This document shows positions 1-6,207 of a stretch of DNA of 11,609 bases, in pieces. The stretch's first letter is position 1. Each line of letters begins with the position of its first letter. The stretch is taken from positions 1 through 11,609 of the forward strand of contig DATGIQ010000059.1 of assembly GCA_035295665.1 (NCBI GenBank), in the 5' to 3' direction. A program made the translations under genes and the position numbers. The notes beneath the pieces are model-generated. The model did not search any database, was not told the origin of the DNA, and worked only from the letters and a program-made list of their open reading frames with translations. This DNA comes from DATGIQ01 sp035295665 (GTDB lineage Bacteria > Planctomycetota > Planctomycetia > Gemmatales > Gemmataceae).

Positions 1-1279
1 GCCAGGTCACTCCCAAGAGCAGCACGGTCCAGAAGACCGCTTCCCAGCCTCCCAAGATCGCGAATACCAAGGCGGGTGCTGCGTACGCCAGCAGGTATGG
101 ATAACTGGCGCCGATGATGCCCCATAGTTTGCCCCGGATCAGATGCGGGACGGGCAAGGGCGTCATGAGCAGCGCTTCCCACGTTTGCCGTTCGCGCTCC
201 CCCGTCACGGCTCCCGAGCAACGCAGACCAACGAGCAGGGCCGCCACCAGCAGCGCGACCATGCTCTGGATATAAAAAGCGGGCCCCGCAGGTCCGGAGT
301 ACGACCACACAATGAGCGCGGATGCGACCACCGTTGCCAAGAAGACAACGGCCAAGCCATACCAGCGCGGAACGCGCCGCAGTGCGGCCCACGGCGCGAT
401 TCCTTCCACGTGGCGCTCCTTCCAGCGGATGGGTTCATCGGGGACCGGCATGCGACGGGCACGCCACCACCGCCGTGGGCGCAGCCGGCCCTCGTCTTGG
501 AGCTGACGCCGGTAGGCCGGGCGGAGACGCCACACCGCCCCGCCGAGACAAGCGCTGCCCATTCCGCCCCAAACGAGCATCGATACGAGCAACCGGCGGA
601 TCACCTCCGCCACGTCGCTATCCGATCCCCAGGCGGGTTCCAGTACATGGAGCGGGTCAACCACAGCCCAGGAATTGGTGGCCCGCAAAAAGAGGAAGCC
701 AACCAGGAGGCAGACATAAACGCCCAGGACCGCCTCGCGCGTCTGTTTGCTCCAGACGGAAGCCAGCAAGCTGAGTGATCCCAGGGCGAAGAGCGGCGCC
801 AGCGTGACGGCGAAAAGGGCTAGCAGGGCAATGAGATTCAATCCGCCGAAGACGCCGATAAAACAGATCAACGGAAGGGCCGCTAGCGCCAACAGTGCCA
901 CCTGGACAATCCGGCCGAGAAGTTTCCCAAGAAGGATTTCCCAGGGCGTGAGATCGGCCGTGAGCAGATACTGCAACGTTCCCCGCGTCTTTTCATCCGT
1001 AATGGCTCCAGCAGTATAGGCTGGCGTTGCCAATAACAGCAGCACAAGCTGCTGACCGACCAGCATGGCCGTGAAATGGCTGCCGAATTCACCCGCGGCC
1101 TGGGCATCGATATCGCCGCCGAACAGCTTGGACCCCAGCCAGTTCGAATGCACGAGGTAGACCCAGTAGAAGAACACCAGCTGCACGAGGAGCCAACCCG
1201 CATAAATGCGGCGAAAGAGGAGGTGCCGGCCGCGCCGGCTGCCGAGTAGCAATTCCTGGGAAAGGACCGGTCCGATCAT
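1..1279 (-). CDS. ABC-2 type transporter permease, 3' part outside window
   Basis: This is the membrane subunit of an ABC exporter; the ATPase should lie beyond the window edge. The reading frame is open for 426 codons from ATG 1277-1279 to the window start. An in-frame TGA (complement of 1304-1306) with no other start codon in between fixes the start; no clear Shine-Dalgarno is visible. The N-terminus (MIGPVLSQELLLGSRRG) resembles planctomycete permeases. Two ABC-2 signatures are present: residues 96-122 (EKTRGTLQYLLTADLTPWEI followed by LLGKLLG) and residues 361-387 (ERERQTWEALLMTPL, then IRGKLWG). Hydrophobic segments lie near 30-44, 74-93, 126-145, 150-173, 185-200, 234-250, 308-326, 338-352 and from about 392. 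A basic linker (about 251-290, rich in R and W) separates the halves, so it looks like two ABC-2 half-modules in one chain. The substrate cannot be told. Confidence 0.88.
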   Translation of the reverse strand, partial: MIGPVLSQELLLGSRRGRHLLFRRIYAGWLLVQLVFFYWVYLVHSNWLGSKLFGGDIDAQAAGEFGSHFTAMLVGQQLVLLLLATPAYTAGAITDEKTRGTLQYLLTADLTPWEILLGKLLGRIVQVALLALAALPLICFIGVFGGLNLIALLALFAVTLAPLFALGSLSLLASVWSKQTREAVLGVYVCLLVGFLFLRATNSWAVVDPLHVLEPAWGSDSDVAEVIRRLLVSMLVWGGMGSACLGGAVWRLRPAYRRQLQDEGRLRPRRWWRARRMPVPDEPIRWKERHVEGIAPWAALRRVPRWYGLAVVFLATVVASALIVWSYSGPAGPAFYIQSMVALLVAALLVGLRCSGAVTGERERQTWEALLMTPLPVPHLIRGKLWGIIGASYPYLLAYAAPALVFAILGGWEAVFWTVLLLGVTW

Positions 1280-1592
1280 GCAGACGGTACCCGTGGAAAG
1301 AGTTCATGGTAAGGGACCACCAGCGGATACTCAACACTAAAGTCCGTAGTCCGTGGTCCGTGGTCCATAGCCAACCTGCTACGGACCATGGACCACGGAC
1401 TAGGACCCAGAAAATTGCTACTTTTGCGAGATTCCGCTTGACAGGAAGGCCGAAACCTGCGACGGATGGATAGGGAGGCAATTCCTGCTCGCAAGTCAGC
1501 TTCTGGCTGATTTCAGGAAAGGTTTGTCTGCCTGGTGGGGTTGCGGCCCCCGGCAAACCCCCGGGCGCGGGTAATTGGAGGGTCACTCGTTC
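1280..1592. other. Divergent intergenic region with repeat element
   Basis: These 313 bases separate the divergent permease and small Cys-pair protein genes. The clearest content is the heptamer inverted repeat at 1341-1407. A GC hairpin lies at 1537-1561 (GGGGTTGC against GCAAACCCC, one bulged A), just before the Shine-Dalgarno of the downstream gene, and a 5-bp hairpin (TCAGC/GCTGA) lies near 1497-1511. Promoters for both genes should be here. A perfect TTGACA is at 1438-1443, but no good -10 follows at 16-18 bp, so no promoter is called. Open frames through this stretch look like shadows with no recognisable protein. Confidence 0.6.
1341..1407. repeat. Heptanucleotide tandem repeat arranged as inverted repeat
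   Basis: The left arm is four heptamers in register, 1341-1368: agtccgt, agtccgt, ggtccgt, ggtccat. The right arm, 1381-1401, carries the complement: acggacc, atggacc, acggact. Bases 1347-1366 pair with 1383-1402 over 20 positions with a single G-T wobble, and four more pairs (1342-1345 with 1403-1406) form after one bulged base. The loop is about 16 nt (1367-1382). The 7-base period recalls the short tandemly repeated repetitive (STRR) heptanucleotides of filamentous cyanobacteria. It could act as a terminator or structural element, but it has no T-tract. Confidence 0.85.
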
Positions 1593-1901
1593 ATGCTACA
1601 CGTTACGTGTGATCTTTGCCGTAAGGAGATGTGCCACGGACACGATCACTTTGTAGTGAAGATCGAAGTGTTCGCAGCCCACGATCCCGGAAAGATCACC
1701 GAGGCCGACCTGGATGAAGACCACATGGAGGCGGTCAGCGAGCTTTTGCGCGAAATGGAAGACAACGTGGAGGACACCGACCTCGCCGAGCCGACGTACA
1801 AACAGTTTCGCTATGATTTGTGCCCGGAGTGCCACAAAAAATTTCTCCGGGACCCGCTTGGCAAAGACGTGGCGCAAAAGTTCGATTTCAGCAAAAACTA
1901 A
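1593..1901 (+). CDS. Small acidic protein with two CxxC pairs (putative zinc ribbon)
   Basis: 102 residues. ATG 1593 is preceded by GGAGGG at 1577-1582 (10-nt spacing), which favours it over the TTG at 1575. CDLC (residues 7-10) and CPEC (about 83-86) can form one four-cysteine metal site, and HGHDH (17-21) adds further possible ligands. The middle, about 38-70, is strongly acidic and probably helical (EADLDEDHMEAVSELLREME). The C-terminus has a KKFLRDPLG segment. There is no signal peptide or membrane segment, so it is probably cytoplasmic. I recall similar unnamed proteins in planctomycetes but know no function. The fold is inferred from the Cys spacing only; a DNA- or protein-binding role is possible but unproven. 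Confidence 0.8.
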   Translation: MLHVTCDLCRKEMCHGHDHFVVKIEVFAAHDPGKITEADLDEDHMEAVSELLREMEDNVEDTDLAEPTYKQFRYDLCPECHKKFLRDPLGKDVAQKFDFSKN

Positions 1902-1966
1902 TGTCTGGTCCGCTCCCTCCGTTTGGCTACTCCCCATGGATAGGCCAGGCGGTGGGAGCGCAGACA
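1902..1966 (+). other. Paired RNA-like element just after the small Cys-pair gene
   Basis: Starting at the stop codon of the previous gene, TGTCTG (1902-1907) and CGCTCCC (1911-1917) pair with GGGAGCG (1954-1960) and CAGACA (1961-1966). That is 13 pairs with a 3-nt bulge (gtc) on one side. Inside, TGGCTA (about 1924-1929) can pair imperfectly with TAGGCCA (about 1941-1947). No T-tract follows, so it is not a classic intrinsic terminator. It may be a 3'-UTR structure protecting the message, or chance; covariation would decide. Confidence 0.4.
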
Positions 1967-2050
1967 CGGGAGTTGCTTGGGGCCGTTCGGGCATCGCTTC
2001 CGCGAGCAGGCAGTGTCCGGGTGAATGGACCTGGTAGTCCACGCAGAAGA

Positions 2051-2062
2051 AATCGGCCGATT
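2051..2062. promoter_or_regulatory. Perfect 12-bp palindrome, possible operator
   Basis: AATCGGCCGATT is fully self-complementary and lies 133 bases upstream of the nitrilase-fold gene start, before the strong hairpin at 2105-2150. Such a dyad could be an operator, but no regulator gene lies beside it and no second copy was noticed. Confidence 0.25.
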
Positions 2063-2104
2063 CACATTTGCCGATCTTCCCAAAACACTCTCGCATGTTC
2101 ACAT

Positions 2105-2150
2105 GAAAATCTCACGCAAAGGTCTGCTTGGAGCTTTGCGTGAGATTTTC
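2105..2150. terminator. Perfect 17-bp hairpin, probable bidirectional terminator or leader element
   Basis: GAAAATCTCACGCAAAG (2105-2121) and CTTTGCGTGAGATTTTC (2134-2150) are perfectly complementary, with a 12-nt loop (2122-2133). The A-run at the 5' base and T-run at the 3' base, followed by GTTT, are typical of a bidirectional intrinsic terminator. It sits about 200 bases after the small Cys-pair gene and 45 bases before the next start codon. It could therefore end the upstream transcript, or, if the promoter lies within 1967-2100, work as a leader attenuator. Confidence 0.65.
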
Positions 2151-2195
2151 GTTTACCCCGTGGAACACCCGGATCGACAATCGAAGGAGGGGACA

Positions 2196-3575
2196 ATGAA
2201 CCGAACACCTCTTATGGGCTTTGTCCTTTTGCTTGCCACGGGCTGGCCGGCAATGGCCGCGGACCAGGCGAATGGGAACGCCAATGCTCCTGCGCCGGAC
2301 GGTTGGACGACGGCCGCTCCGCGCGCAGAGATTTCTCCGGCCTTCGCTTACGAAGCCGCCAGCGGAACGGATGGCAAGGGCACCTTCCTCATCACTGCCG
2401 GGCCGCGTGCCGGGCTCGACGGCTGCTGGAAAAGAACCTTTTCCGTGACCGGTGGCCGGACCTACCGATTCCAGGCCTTCTACCAGGCCAAGAATGTGGC
2501 CGTGCCGCGCCGCAGTGTCGTCGCCAAACTCCACTGGCGCGACGCCCGGGGAAAGTCTGTTCCCCTCGATGAGCCGGCTGTCACCGGCTATTTGCGAGGC
2601 GCCACCGCCCTGGCGGAGACCGAATTTCCGGCGACGCGCTCGGTGAATGCCGCGGGCTGGACAGAAGTGTCCGACACGTACCGGGCGCCGGCGCAGGCAG
2701 CCCGCGCGGTGGTGGAATTACACCTCCAATGGGCCCCCGACAGCGAGGTTCGCTGGAGCGGCATCGAGCTAGCCGAAACGTCACCGCCTCCCAAGCGAAC
2801 GGTTCGACTGGCCGCGGTTCATTTCCGACCGCGCGGCGGCCACACACCGGAAGAGAATTGCCGGCTCTACGAACCACTGATCGCCGAGGCAGCGCAGCAA
2901 AAAGCAGATCTGGTGGTGCTGGGAGAAACGTTGACCTATTACGGACTCGGCAAGGATTTTGCCGCGGTCGCGGAGTCGATTCCCGGACCGTCAACGGCGT
3001 ACTTCGGCCAGCTGGCTCAGCGGTACAACCTGTACATCGTGGCCGGGTTGGTGGAGCGCGCGGACCATCTGATCTACAACGTGGCCGTGCTGATTGGGCC
3101 CGATGGCCGCGTGGTCGGAAAATACCGTAAGGCCGCTCTGCCGCGCTCCGAGATCGAGGCCGGTATCGCTCCGGGAAACGATTATCCGGTCTTTGCAACG
3201 CGGTTCGGTAAGGTGGGGATGATGGTATGCTACGACGGCTTCTTTCCCGAGGTGGCCCGGCAGCTTACCAATCATGGCGCGGAAGTGATTGCCTGGCCGG
3301 TCTGGGGTTGCAACCCGCTGTTGGCCCGAGCCCGGGCTTGCGAGAACCATGTCTACCTGGTCAGCAGCACCTACGAAGACATCAGCCGGAACTGGATGGT
3401 TTCCGCCGTCTTTGATCATGAGGGAAATCCCGTTGCCCTGGCGAAGGAGTGGGGCACCGTCGCTGTTGCCGAGGTCGATCTCGACCGGCGCACCAAGTGG
3501 GTCAGCCTTGGCGACTTCCAGGCAGAGATTCCCCGTCATCGGCCGGTGTGGGGAGGCGAGGCGGAAGGAAAGTAG
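2196..3575 (+). CDS. Secreted carbon-nitrogen hydrolase (nitrilase superfamily)
   Basis: 459 residues. ATG 2196 follows a very strong AAGGAGGGG (2184-2192) with a 3-nt gap and begins a clear signal peptide (MNRTPLMGFVLLLATGWPAMAA). The frame is open further upstream, but that extension would bury the signal. Residues about 30-195 are beta-rich with many aromatics and look like a carbohydrate-binding-type sandwich. Residues about 201-450 are the CN-hydrolase domain with the full Glu-Lys-Cys triad: E244 in VLGETLTYYG, K312 in KYRKAALPRSE, C345 in MMVCYDGFFPE. Family members hydrolyse nitriles, amides or N-carbamoyl groups; the substrate here is unknown. Export makes it unusual, since most relatives act in the cytoplasm. 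It probably works in the periplasm or outside. It converges on the lipoprotein gene at 3699. Confidence 0.9.
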   Translation: MNRTPLMGFVLLLATGWPAMAADQANGNANAPAPDGWTTAAPRAEISPAFAYEAASGTDGKGTFLITAGPRAGLDGCWKRTFSVTGGRTYRFQAFYQAKNVAVPRRSVVAKLHWRDARGKSVPLDEPAVTGYLRGATALAETEFPATRSVNAAGWTEVSDTYRAPAQAARAVVELHLQWAPDSEVRWSGIELAETSPPPKRTVRLAAVHFRPRGGHTPEENCRLYEPLIAEAAQQKADLVVLGETLTYYGLGKDFAAVAESIPGPSTAYFGQLAQRYNLYIVAGLVERADHLIYNVAVLIGPDGRVVGKYRKAALPRSEIEAGIAPGNDYPVFATRFGKVGMMVCYDGFFPEVARQLTNHGAEVIAWPVWGCNPLLARARACENHVYLVSSTYEDISRNWMVSAVFDHEGNPVALAKEWGTVAVAEVDLDRRTKWVSLGDFQAEIPRHRPVWGGEAEGK

Positions 3576-3594
3576 CCGCGTTCCCTGCTTCTCT

Positions 3595-3643
3595 CGTTCC
3601 CAAACTCCGTTCGGGAACGCACTACCTGCAAATTGCGTTTCCC
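3595..3643. repeat. REP-like palindrome with two competing hairpins, possible shared terminator
   Basis: CGTTCCC (3595-3601) pairs with GGGAACG (3613-3619) around an 11-nt loop. The same right arm, read as GGGAACGCA (3613-3621), can instead pair with TGCGTTTCCC (3634-3643) with one bulge. So three arms compete for two helices. The element lies between the convergent genes ending at 3575 and 3699, the usual place for REP-type palindromes. I recall very similar CGTTCCC-loop-GGGAACG units scattered through many genomes, but could not count copies here. Confidence 0.6.
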
Positions 3644-3698
3644 GTGTGAAGCCGCGCGCGAAACAGGGATTCGGACCGAGGACAAAAATGCCAAATGC

Positions 3699-5270
3699 TT
3701 AGCGATTCAGGCTGAGGCTCAAACGATACTCGGCCAGGCGAGTTTTGAGATCCTTGCGCTCGTCCATTTGCCGCCAGCGGTCGGCCGCTGCTTTTAATGC
3801 CTGACCGGCATCCTTCCCGTCCAGGAGCGCGGCCCGCACTTCCGCATCCAGTGCCCGTTGGTGCTCGCGCTCATCCGGGGTGCGCAGCCGGAGCACCGGA
3901 TTCATGATTCCCCGATGGAGCATCTCTTGCCGCAGAATATCCACCAGCTGCGTGGTGCGTTTGCGATCGAGTCCAAGCTGGTGCCAGCCAATTCCGCCTT
4001 CGAGATGTTCCCGCCGGTAGACGCCTCCGCCCCAGGTCGGCTCGATGACCACATCCTGGCTGGTCTTTGGCCCGCTCAGCGAGGCGGCCAAGGCAAAGGC
4101 GGCTTCGGGTGTGGCATTGTGGCGCGGCACCACGATCAGCCAGCCGTCGGCTCCGAGGTAGGGAACCCAATTGATCCCTCCCACGGGCCGCTCCTTTCCA
4201 CTTTGGTAGTCGAAGATGAGGCTACTGCCAGGCACCGGACACAGGCCAAATTTGTCCCGCACCAAGGGGCTTTCCTGGAAACGCCGGATCCACGCCGGGC
4301 TGGCAACACAAAGGACTGCCTCGCCATTCTGAAAGGCAATGGGAGGTTCCGGGACAGCCTCGGCGGGCCGAAATCGTTGCTGCCGCTGCAACAGCTCGAG
4401 GGCATGCACAAAGCCAGGCGTGTCGATTCGCACCGCACCGCTATCGAGATCGTAATGAAACGAAAAGCGCTCCACCGCGGGCGGGGGCTTGGGATCATCT
4501 TCACGAACGGCTCGGCGGGCGAAGGGAACCGCCACCGAATAGTAGATCGAATCGAATTCATCTGAACTATTCGGCAGGGGCGGCAAACTAGGACAAGGAT
4601 GATCGATTCCAGGCCGCTTCCTCTTGTGAAAATACTCTGCAATCTCGGTAAACTGCTGCCAGGTGGCCGGTGGGCCCAATTCACGGCCATATTTCTTGTG
4701 GAATGCTTCCCGATGGCCGGCATCCTGGAAGAGATCGTCCCGGTAGAAGCAAACCCGTGCATCCCCCAGAAGCGGCAGGGCAACCACTTTCTGATCCCAG
4801 ATACACAGCTTGTAGCGATACAGCGGCAACAGATTCTGCCAGGCGTACCCACCGTCCGGCTCGACCAATTCGGGCGGTACGGGCCATAGCTTGTCGGCGT
4901 TCGCCCAGTGCGGCATCCACGCCGGAGAAAGAATCCAAAGGTCGCCGGGGAGCTCGTCCGCGGGCGCGGTGGCTGGATCGTAATGGACGACGTGGATCCG
5001 CGCCCCCGTTTGCGATGCCCAGATCGGTCCGTAACGCTGGACAATGCTGCTGGCCGGCTCGCCGGGACAGGCCACGTTCACGACGACACCCTGGAACGGT
5101 TTGACCACTGCCACGGTGGGTGCTCGGCCGGGGCTGCATCCGACAAGGAGAAAAGGCGCCAGGCAGAAGGCAAAAGGCAAAAGGCAAGCGTGGACAGATA
5201 ACCGGGTCGCGGTCCCCTTTTCCTTTTTCCTTTTACCTTTTTCCCATTTACCTTGTCTTTCCGGTTGCAT
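3699..5270 (-). CDS. Extracellular solute-binding lipoprotein (ABC importer type)
   Basis: 523 residues. ATG 5268-5270 has a GAGGAA Shine-Dalgarno about 7-9 nt upstream. The signal peptide has a long basic n-region (residues 7-23, rich in K and R), a hydrophobic core (about 24-41) and lipobox LVGC, so the mature lipoprotein should start at C45 on the membrane. The rest is a two-lobed binding-protein layout of family-1 type: VVVNVACPGEPASSIVQRYG, DLWILSPAWMPHWANADKL, LPLLGDARVCFYRDDLFQDAG, and ALAASLSGPKTSQ near the end. Such proteins capture sugars or similar solutes for an ABC importer, but no importer genes are adjacent, so this is an orphan and the ligand is unknown. Odd: the n-region and core are encoded by heptanucleotide repeats (5160-5257). 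Confidence 0.85.
   Translation of the reverse strand: MQPERQGKWEKGKRKKEKGTATRLSVHACLLPFAFCLAPFLLVGCSPGRAPTVAVVKPFQGVVVNVACPGEPASSIVQRYGPIWASQTGARIHVVHYDPATAPADELPGDLWILSPAWMPHWANADKLWPVPPELVEPDGGYAWQNLLPLYRYKLCIWDQKVVALPLLGDARVCFYRDDLFQDAGHREAFHKKYGRELGPPATWQQFTEIAEYFHKRKRPGIDHPCPSLPPLPNSSDEFDSIYYSVAVPFARRAVREDDPKPPPAVERFSFHYDLDSGAVRIDTPGFVHALELLQRQQRFRPAEAVPEPPIAFQNGEAVLCVASPAWIRRFQESPLVRDKFGLCPVPGSSLIFDYQSGKERPVGGINWVPYLGADGWLIVVPRHNATPEAAFALAASLSGPKTSQDVVIEPTWGGGVYRREHLEGGIGWHQLGLDRKRTTQLVDILRQEMLHRGIMNPVLRLRTPDEREHQRALDAEVRAALLDGKDAGQALKAAADRWRQMDERKDLKTRLAEYRLSLSLNR
5160..5257. repeat. Heptanucleotide repeat pair inside the lipoprotein signal-peptide coding region
   Basis: The left arm has three exact aaggcaa units in a row (5167-5187), preceded by a degenerate unit. 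The right arm, 5214-5257, is a pyrimidine-rich run of about six 7-base units (ccttttc, ctttttc, cttttac and variants). The two arms are roughly complementary, with mismatches, around a spacer of about 26 nt. On the minus strand the right arm encodes the lysine-rich n-region and the left arm the LPFAFCL hydrophobic core of the lipoprotein signal. Confidence 0.85.
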
Positions 5271-5490
5271 CGAGTGCTTCCTCGTGGCACAATAAGGCCA
5301 TACTTACAGTGCATTCGCCGCCCGCTTCTTCGCCGTTTTCATCATACCAGCGCGCCGGCGAGTGCGACGACCGCGCGGGCTTGGCCATGATTCTTCTTTT
5401 TAGTCCCAAGGAATCGGATGGTGCGGGGGAAGTCTGGATCTTCCTTTCGTCAAGGAGAATCAGTGTTTCTGACGGGAGCGAGGTCGGATT
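5271..5490. other. Divergent promoter region
   Basis: These 220 bases separate the divergent lipoprotein (-) and FHA (+) genes and must hold both promoters. Only the two Shine-Dalgarno sites are clear: GAGGAA upstream of 5270 on the minus strand and GCGAGG near 5479-5483 on the plus strand. No convincing -35/-10 pair, operator dyad or RNA gene was found. Confidence 0.4.
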
Positions 5491-6108
5491 ATGAAATTGA
5501 GTCTCGTCGTGCTCACTCCGGGCAAGATGGAGGGGAAGTCGATTCCCATTACGATCGCGCAGTTTCTGATTGGTCGAGATCCACAGTGCAATCTTCGGCC
5601 GGCAAGCGCGCTCATCAGCAAACGACACTGTGCCTTGCTCACGCGGGGCAACCGCGTCTTCGTCCGTGATTTCGAGAGTACCAACGGCACCCGGGTCAAT
5701 GACCAACCGGTCAAAGGGGAGCAAGAGCTATTTGACCAGGACCAGCTGTCAGTCGGTCCGTTGCTGTTTCGTGTGGTCCTGGAGGCGAGCCCCGCCATTA
5801 GCCAACCGACCCCGATGCCCCCCACCGCTTCGGCTGGGTCGGCGGATGATGAGGCCGCGGCCGCGATGCTCCTTTCCGTGCAGGATGAACCCGCCGGCAC
5901 CGCCACGAGCACCAATGTCGACAGCGAGGGTGTCCCCACCGGCAGCACTGTGATGGACATCATCACGCCTCCGAGCCCAACACCGCCGGCCGAGTCGGCC
6001 GCAGGAGGGGGCGCCGAACGGGAACGAGCCGCCAAAACCGCCTCCGGCAATACCTCCTCGGCGGCCAAGGCGATCCTCGAAAAATACATGCGGCGGCCAC
6101 GCACCTGA
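5491..6108 (+). CDS. FHA domain protein with low-complexity tail
   Basis: 205 residues; ATG 5491 follows GAGG with 7-nt spacing. Residues about 3-98 are one forkhead-associated domain, which binds phosphothreonine peptides. The key residues are present: G28-R29 in FLIGRDPQCN, S43-K44-R45-H46, and S63-T64-N65-G66-T67 in DFESTNGTRVND. Residues about 100-190 are rich in Ala, Pro, Thr, Ser and Gly and look disordered. The C-terminus (SAAKAILEKYMRRPRT) could form a short basic helix that docks a partner. There is no signal peptide or transmembrane segment, and no kinase or phosphatase gene is near. It is probably an adaptor in Ser/Thr-kinase signalling, partner unknown. The mutY inverted repeat begins only a few bases after its stop. 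Confidence 0.9.
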   Translation: MKLSLVVLTPGKMEGKSIPITIAQFLIGRDPQCNLRPASALISKRHCALLTRGNRVFVRDFESTNGTRVNDQPVKGEQELFDQDQLSVGPLLFRVVLEASPAISQPTPMPPTASAGSADDEAAAAMLLSVQDEPAGTATSTNVDSEGVPTGSTVMDIITPPSPTPPAESAAGGGAERERAAKTASGNTSSAAKAILEKYMRRPRT

Positions 6109-6115
6109 ACAGCAA

Positions 6116-6207
6116 TCTGATTGCGGATTTTGGATCGGGGATCGAAGAAAGGTAACCTGTGGGCTCGGCGATCAAAATCCCAAAATCCCCAATCTCGCAT
6201 CCGCAAT
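6116..6207. repeat. Repeat-built inverted repeat enclosing the mutY start
   Basis: ATTGCGGAT (6120-6128) pairs perfectly with ATCCGCAAT (6199-6207), and GATCG (6140-6144) pairs with CGATC (6169-6173). Between them GGATTTTG (6125-6132) can match either of two CAAAATCC copies (6173-6180, 6181-6188). The units (ggattttg, caaaatcc) recur every 7-8 bases, as in the other heptamer elements. The loop, 6145-6168, holds the Shine-Dalgarno AAGAAAGG (6145-6152) and the GTG start (6159-6161) of mutY; the right arm is translated. Confidence 0.7.

Noticed and set aside
143..778. Plus-strand open frame of 211 codons, rich in Arg, Pro and His
   Set aside because: It runs antisense to the ABC-2 permease, which has clear motifs and hydrophobic segments; the composition is typical of a shadow frame in GC-rich DNA.
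1438..1443. Perfect TTGACA as a -35 box for the small Cys-pair gene
   Set aside because: No acceptable -10 hexamer lies 16-18 bp downstream, so a promoter cannot be supported.
1089..1586. Minus-strand open frame of 165 codons across the permease start and the heptamer repeat
   Set aside because: No family resemblance; it reads through the inverted repeat and overlaps the real permease in another frame.
1596..2102. Minus-strand open frame of 168 codons
   Set aside because: Antisense to the small Cys-pair gene, and it spans the paired element after its stop; no recognisable domain.
4136..5187. Overlapping minus-strand frames of 302 and 168 codons
   Set aside because: Frame-shifted shadows of the solute-binding lipoprotein, with Ser/Arg-rich composition and no domain.
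5160..5257. CRISPR array or microsatellite artefact
   Set aside because: The units are 7 bp without spacers, so it is not CRISPR; both arms are translated in frame as a sensible signal peptide, so it is not simple junk.
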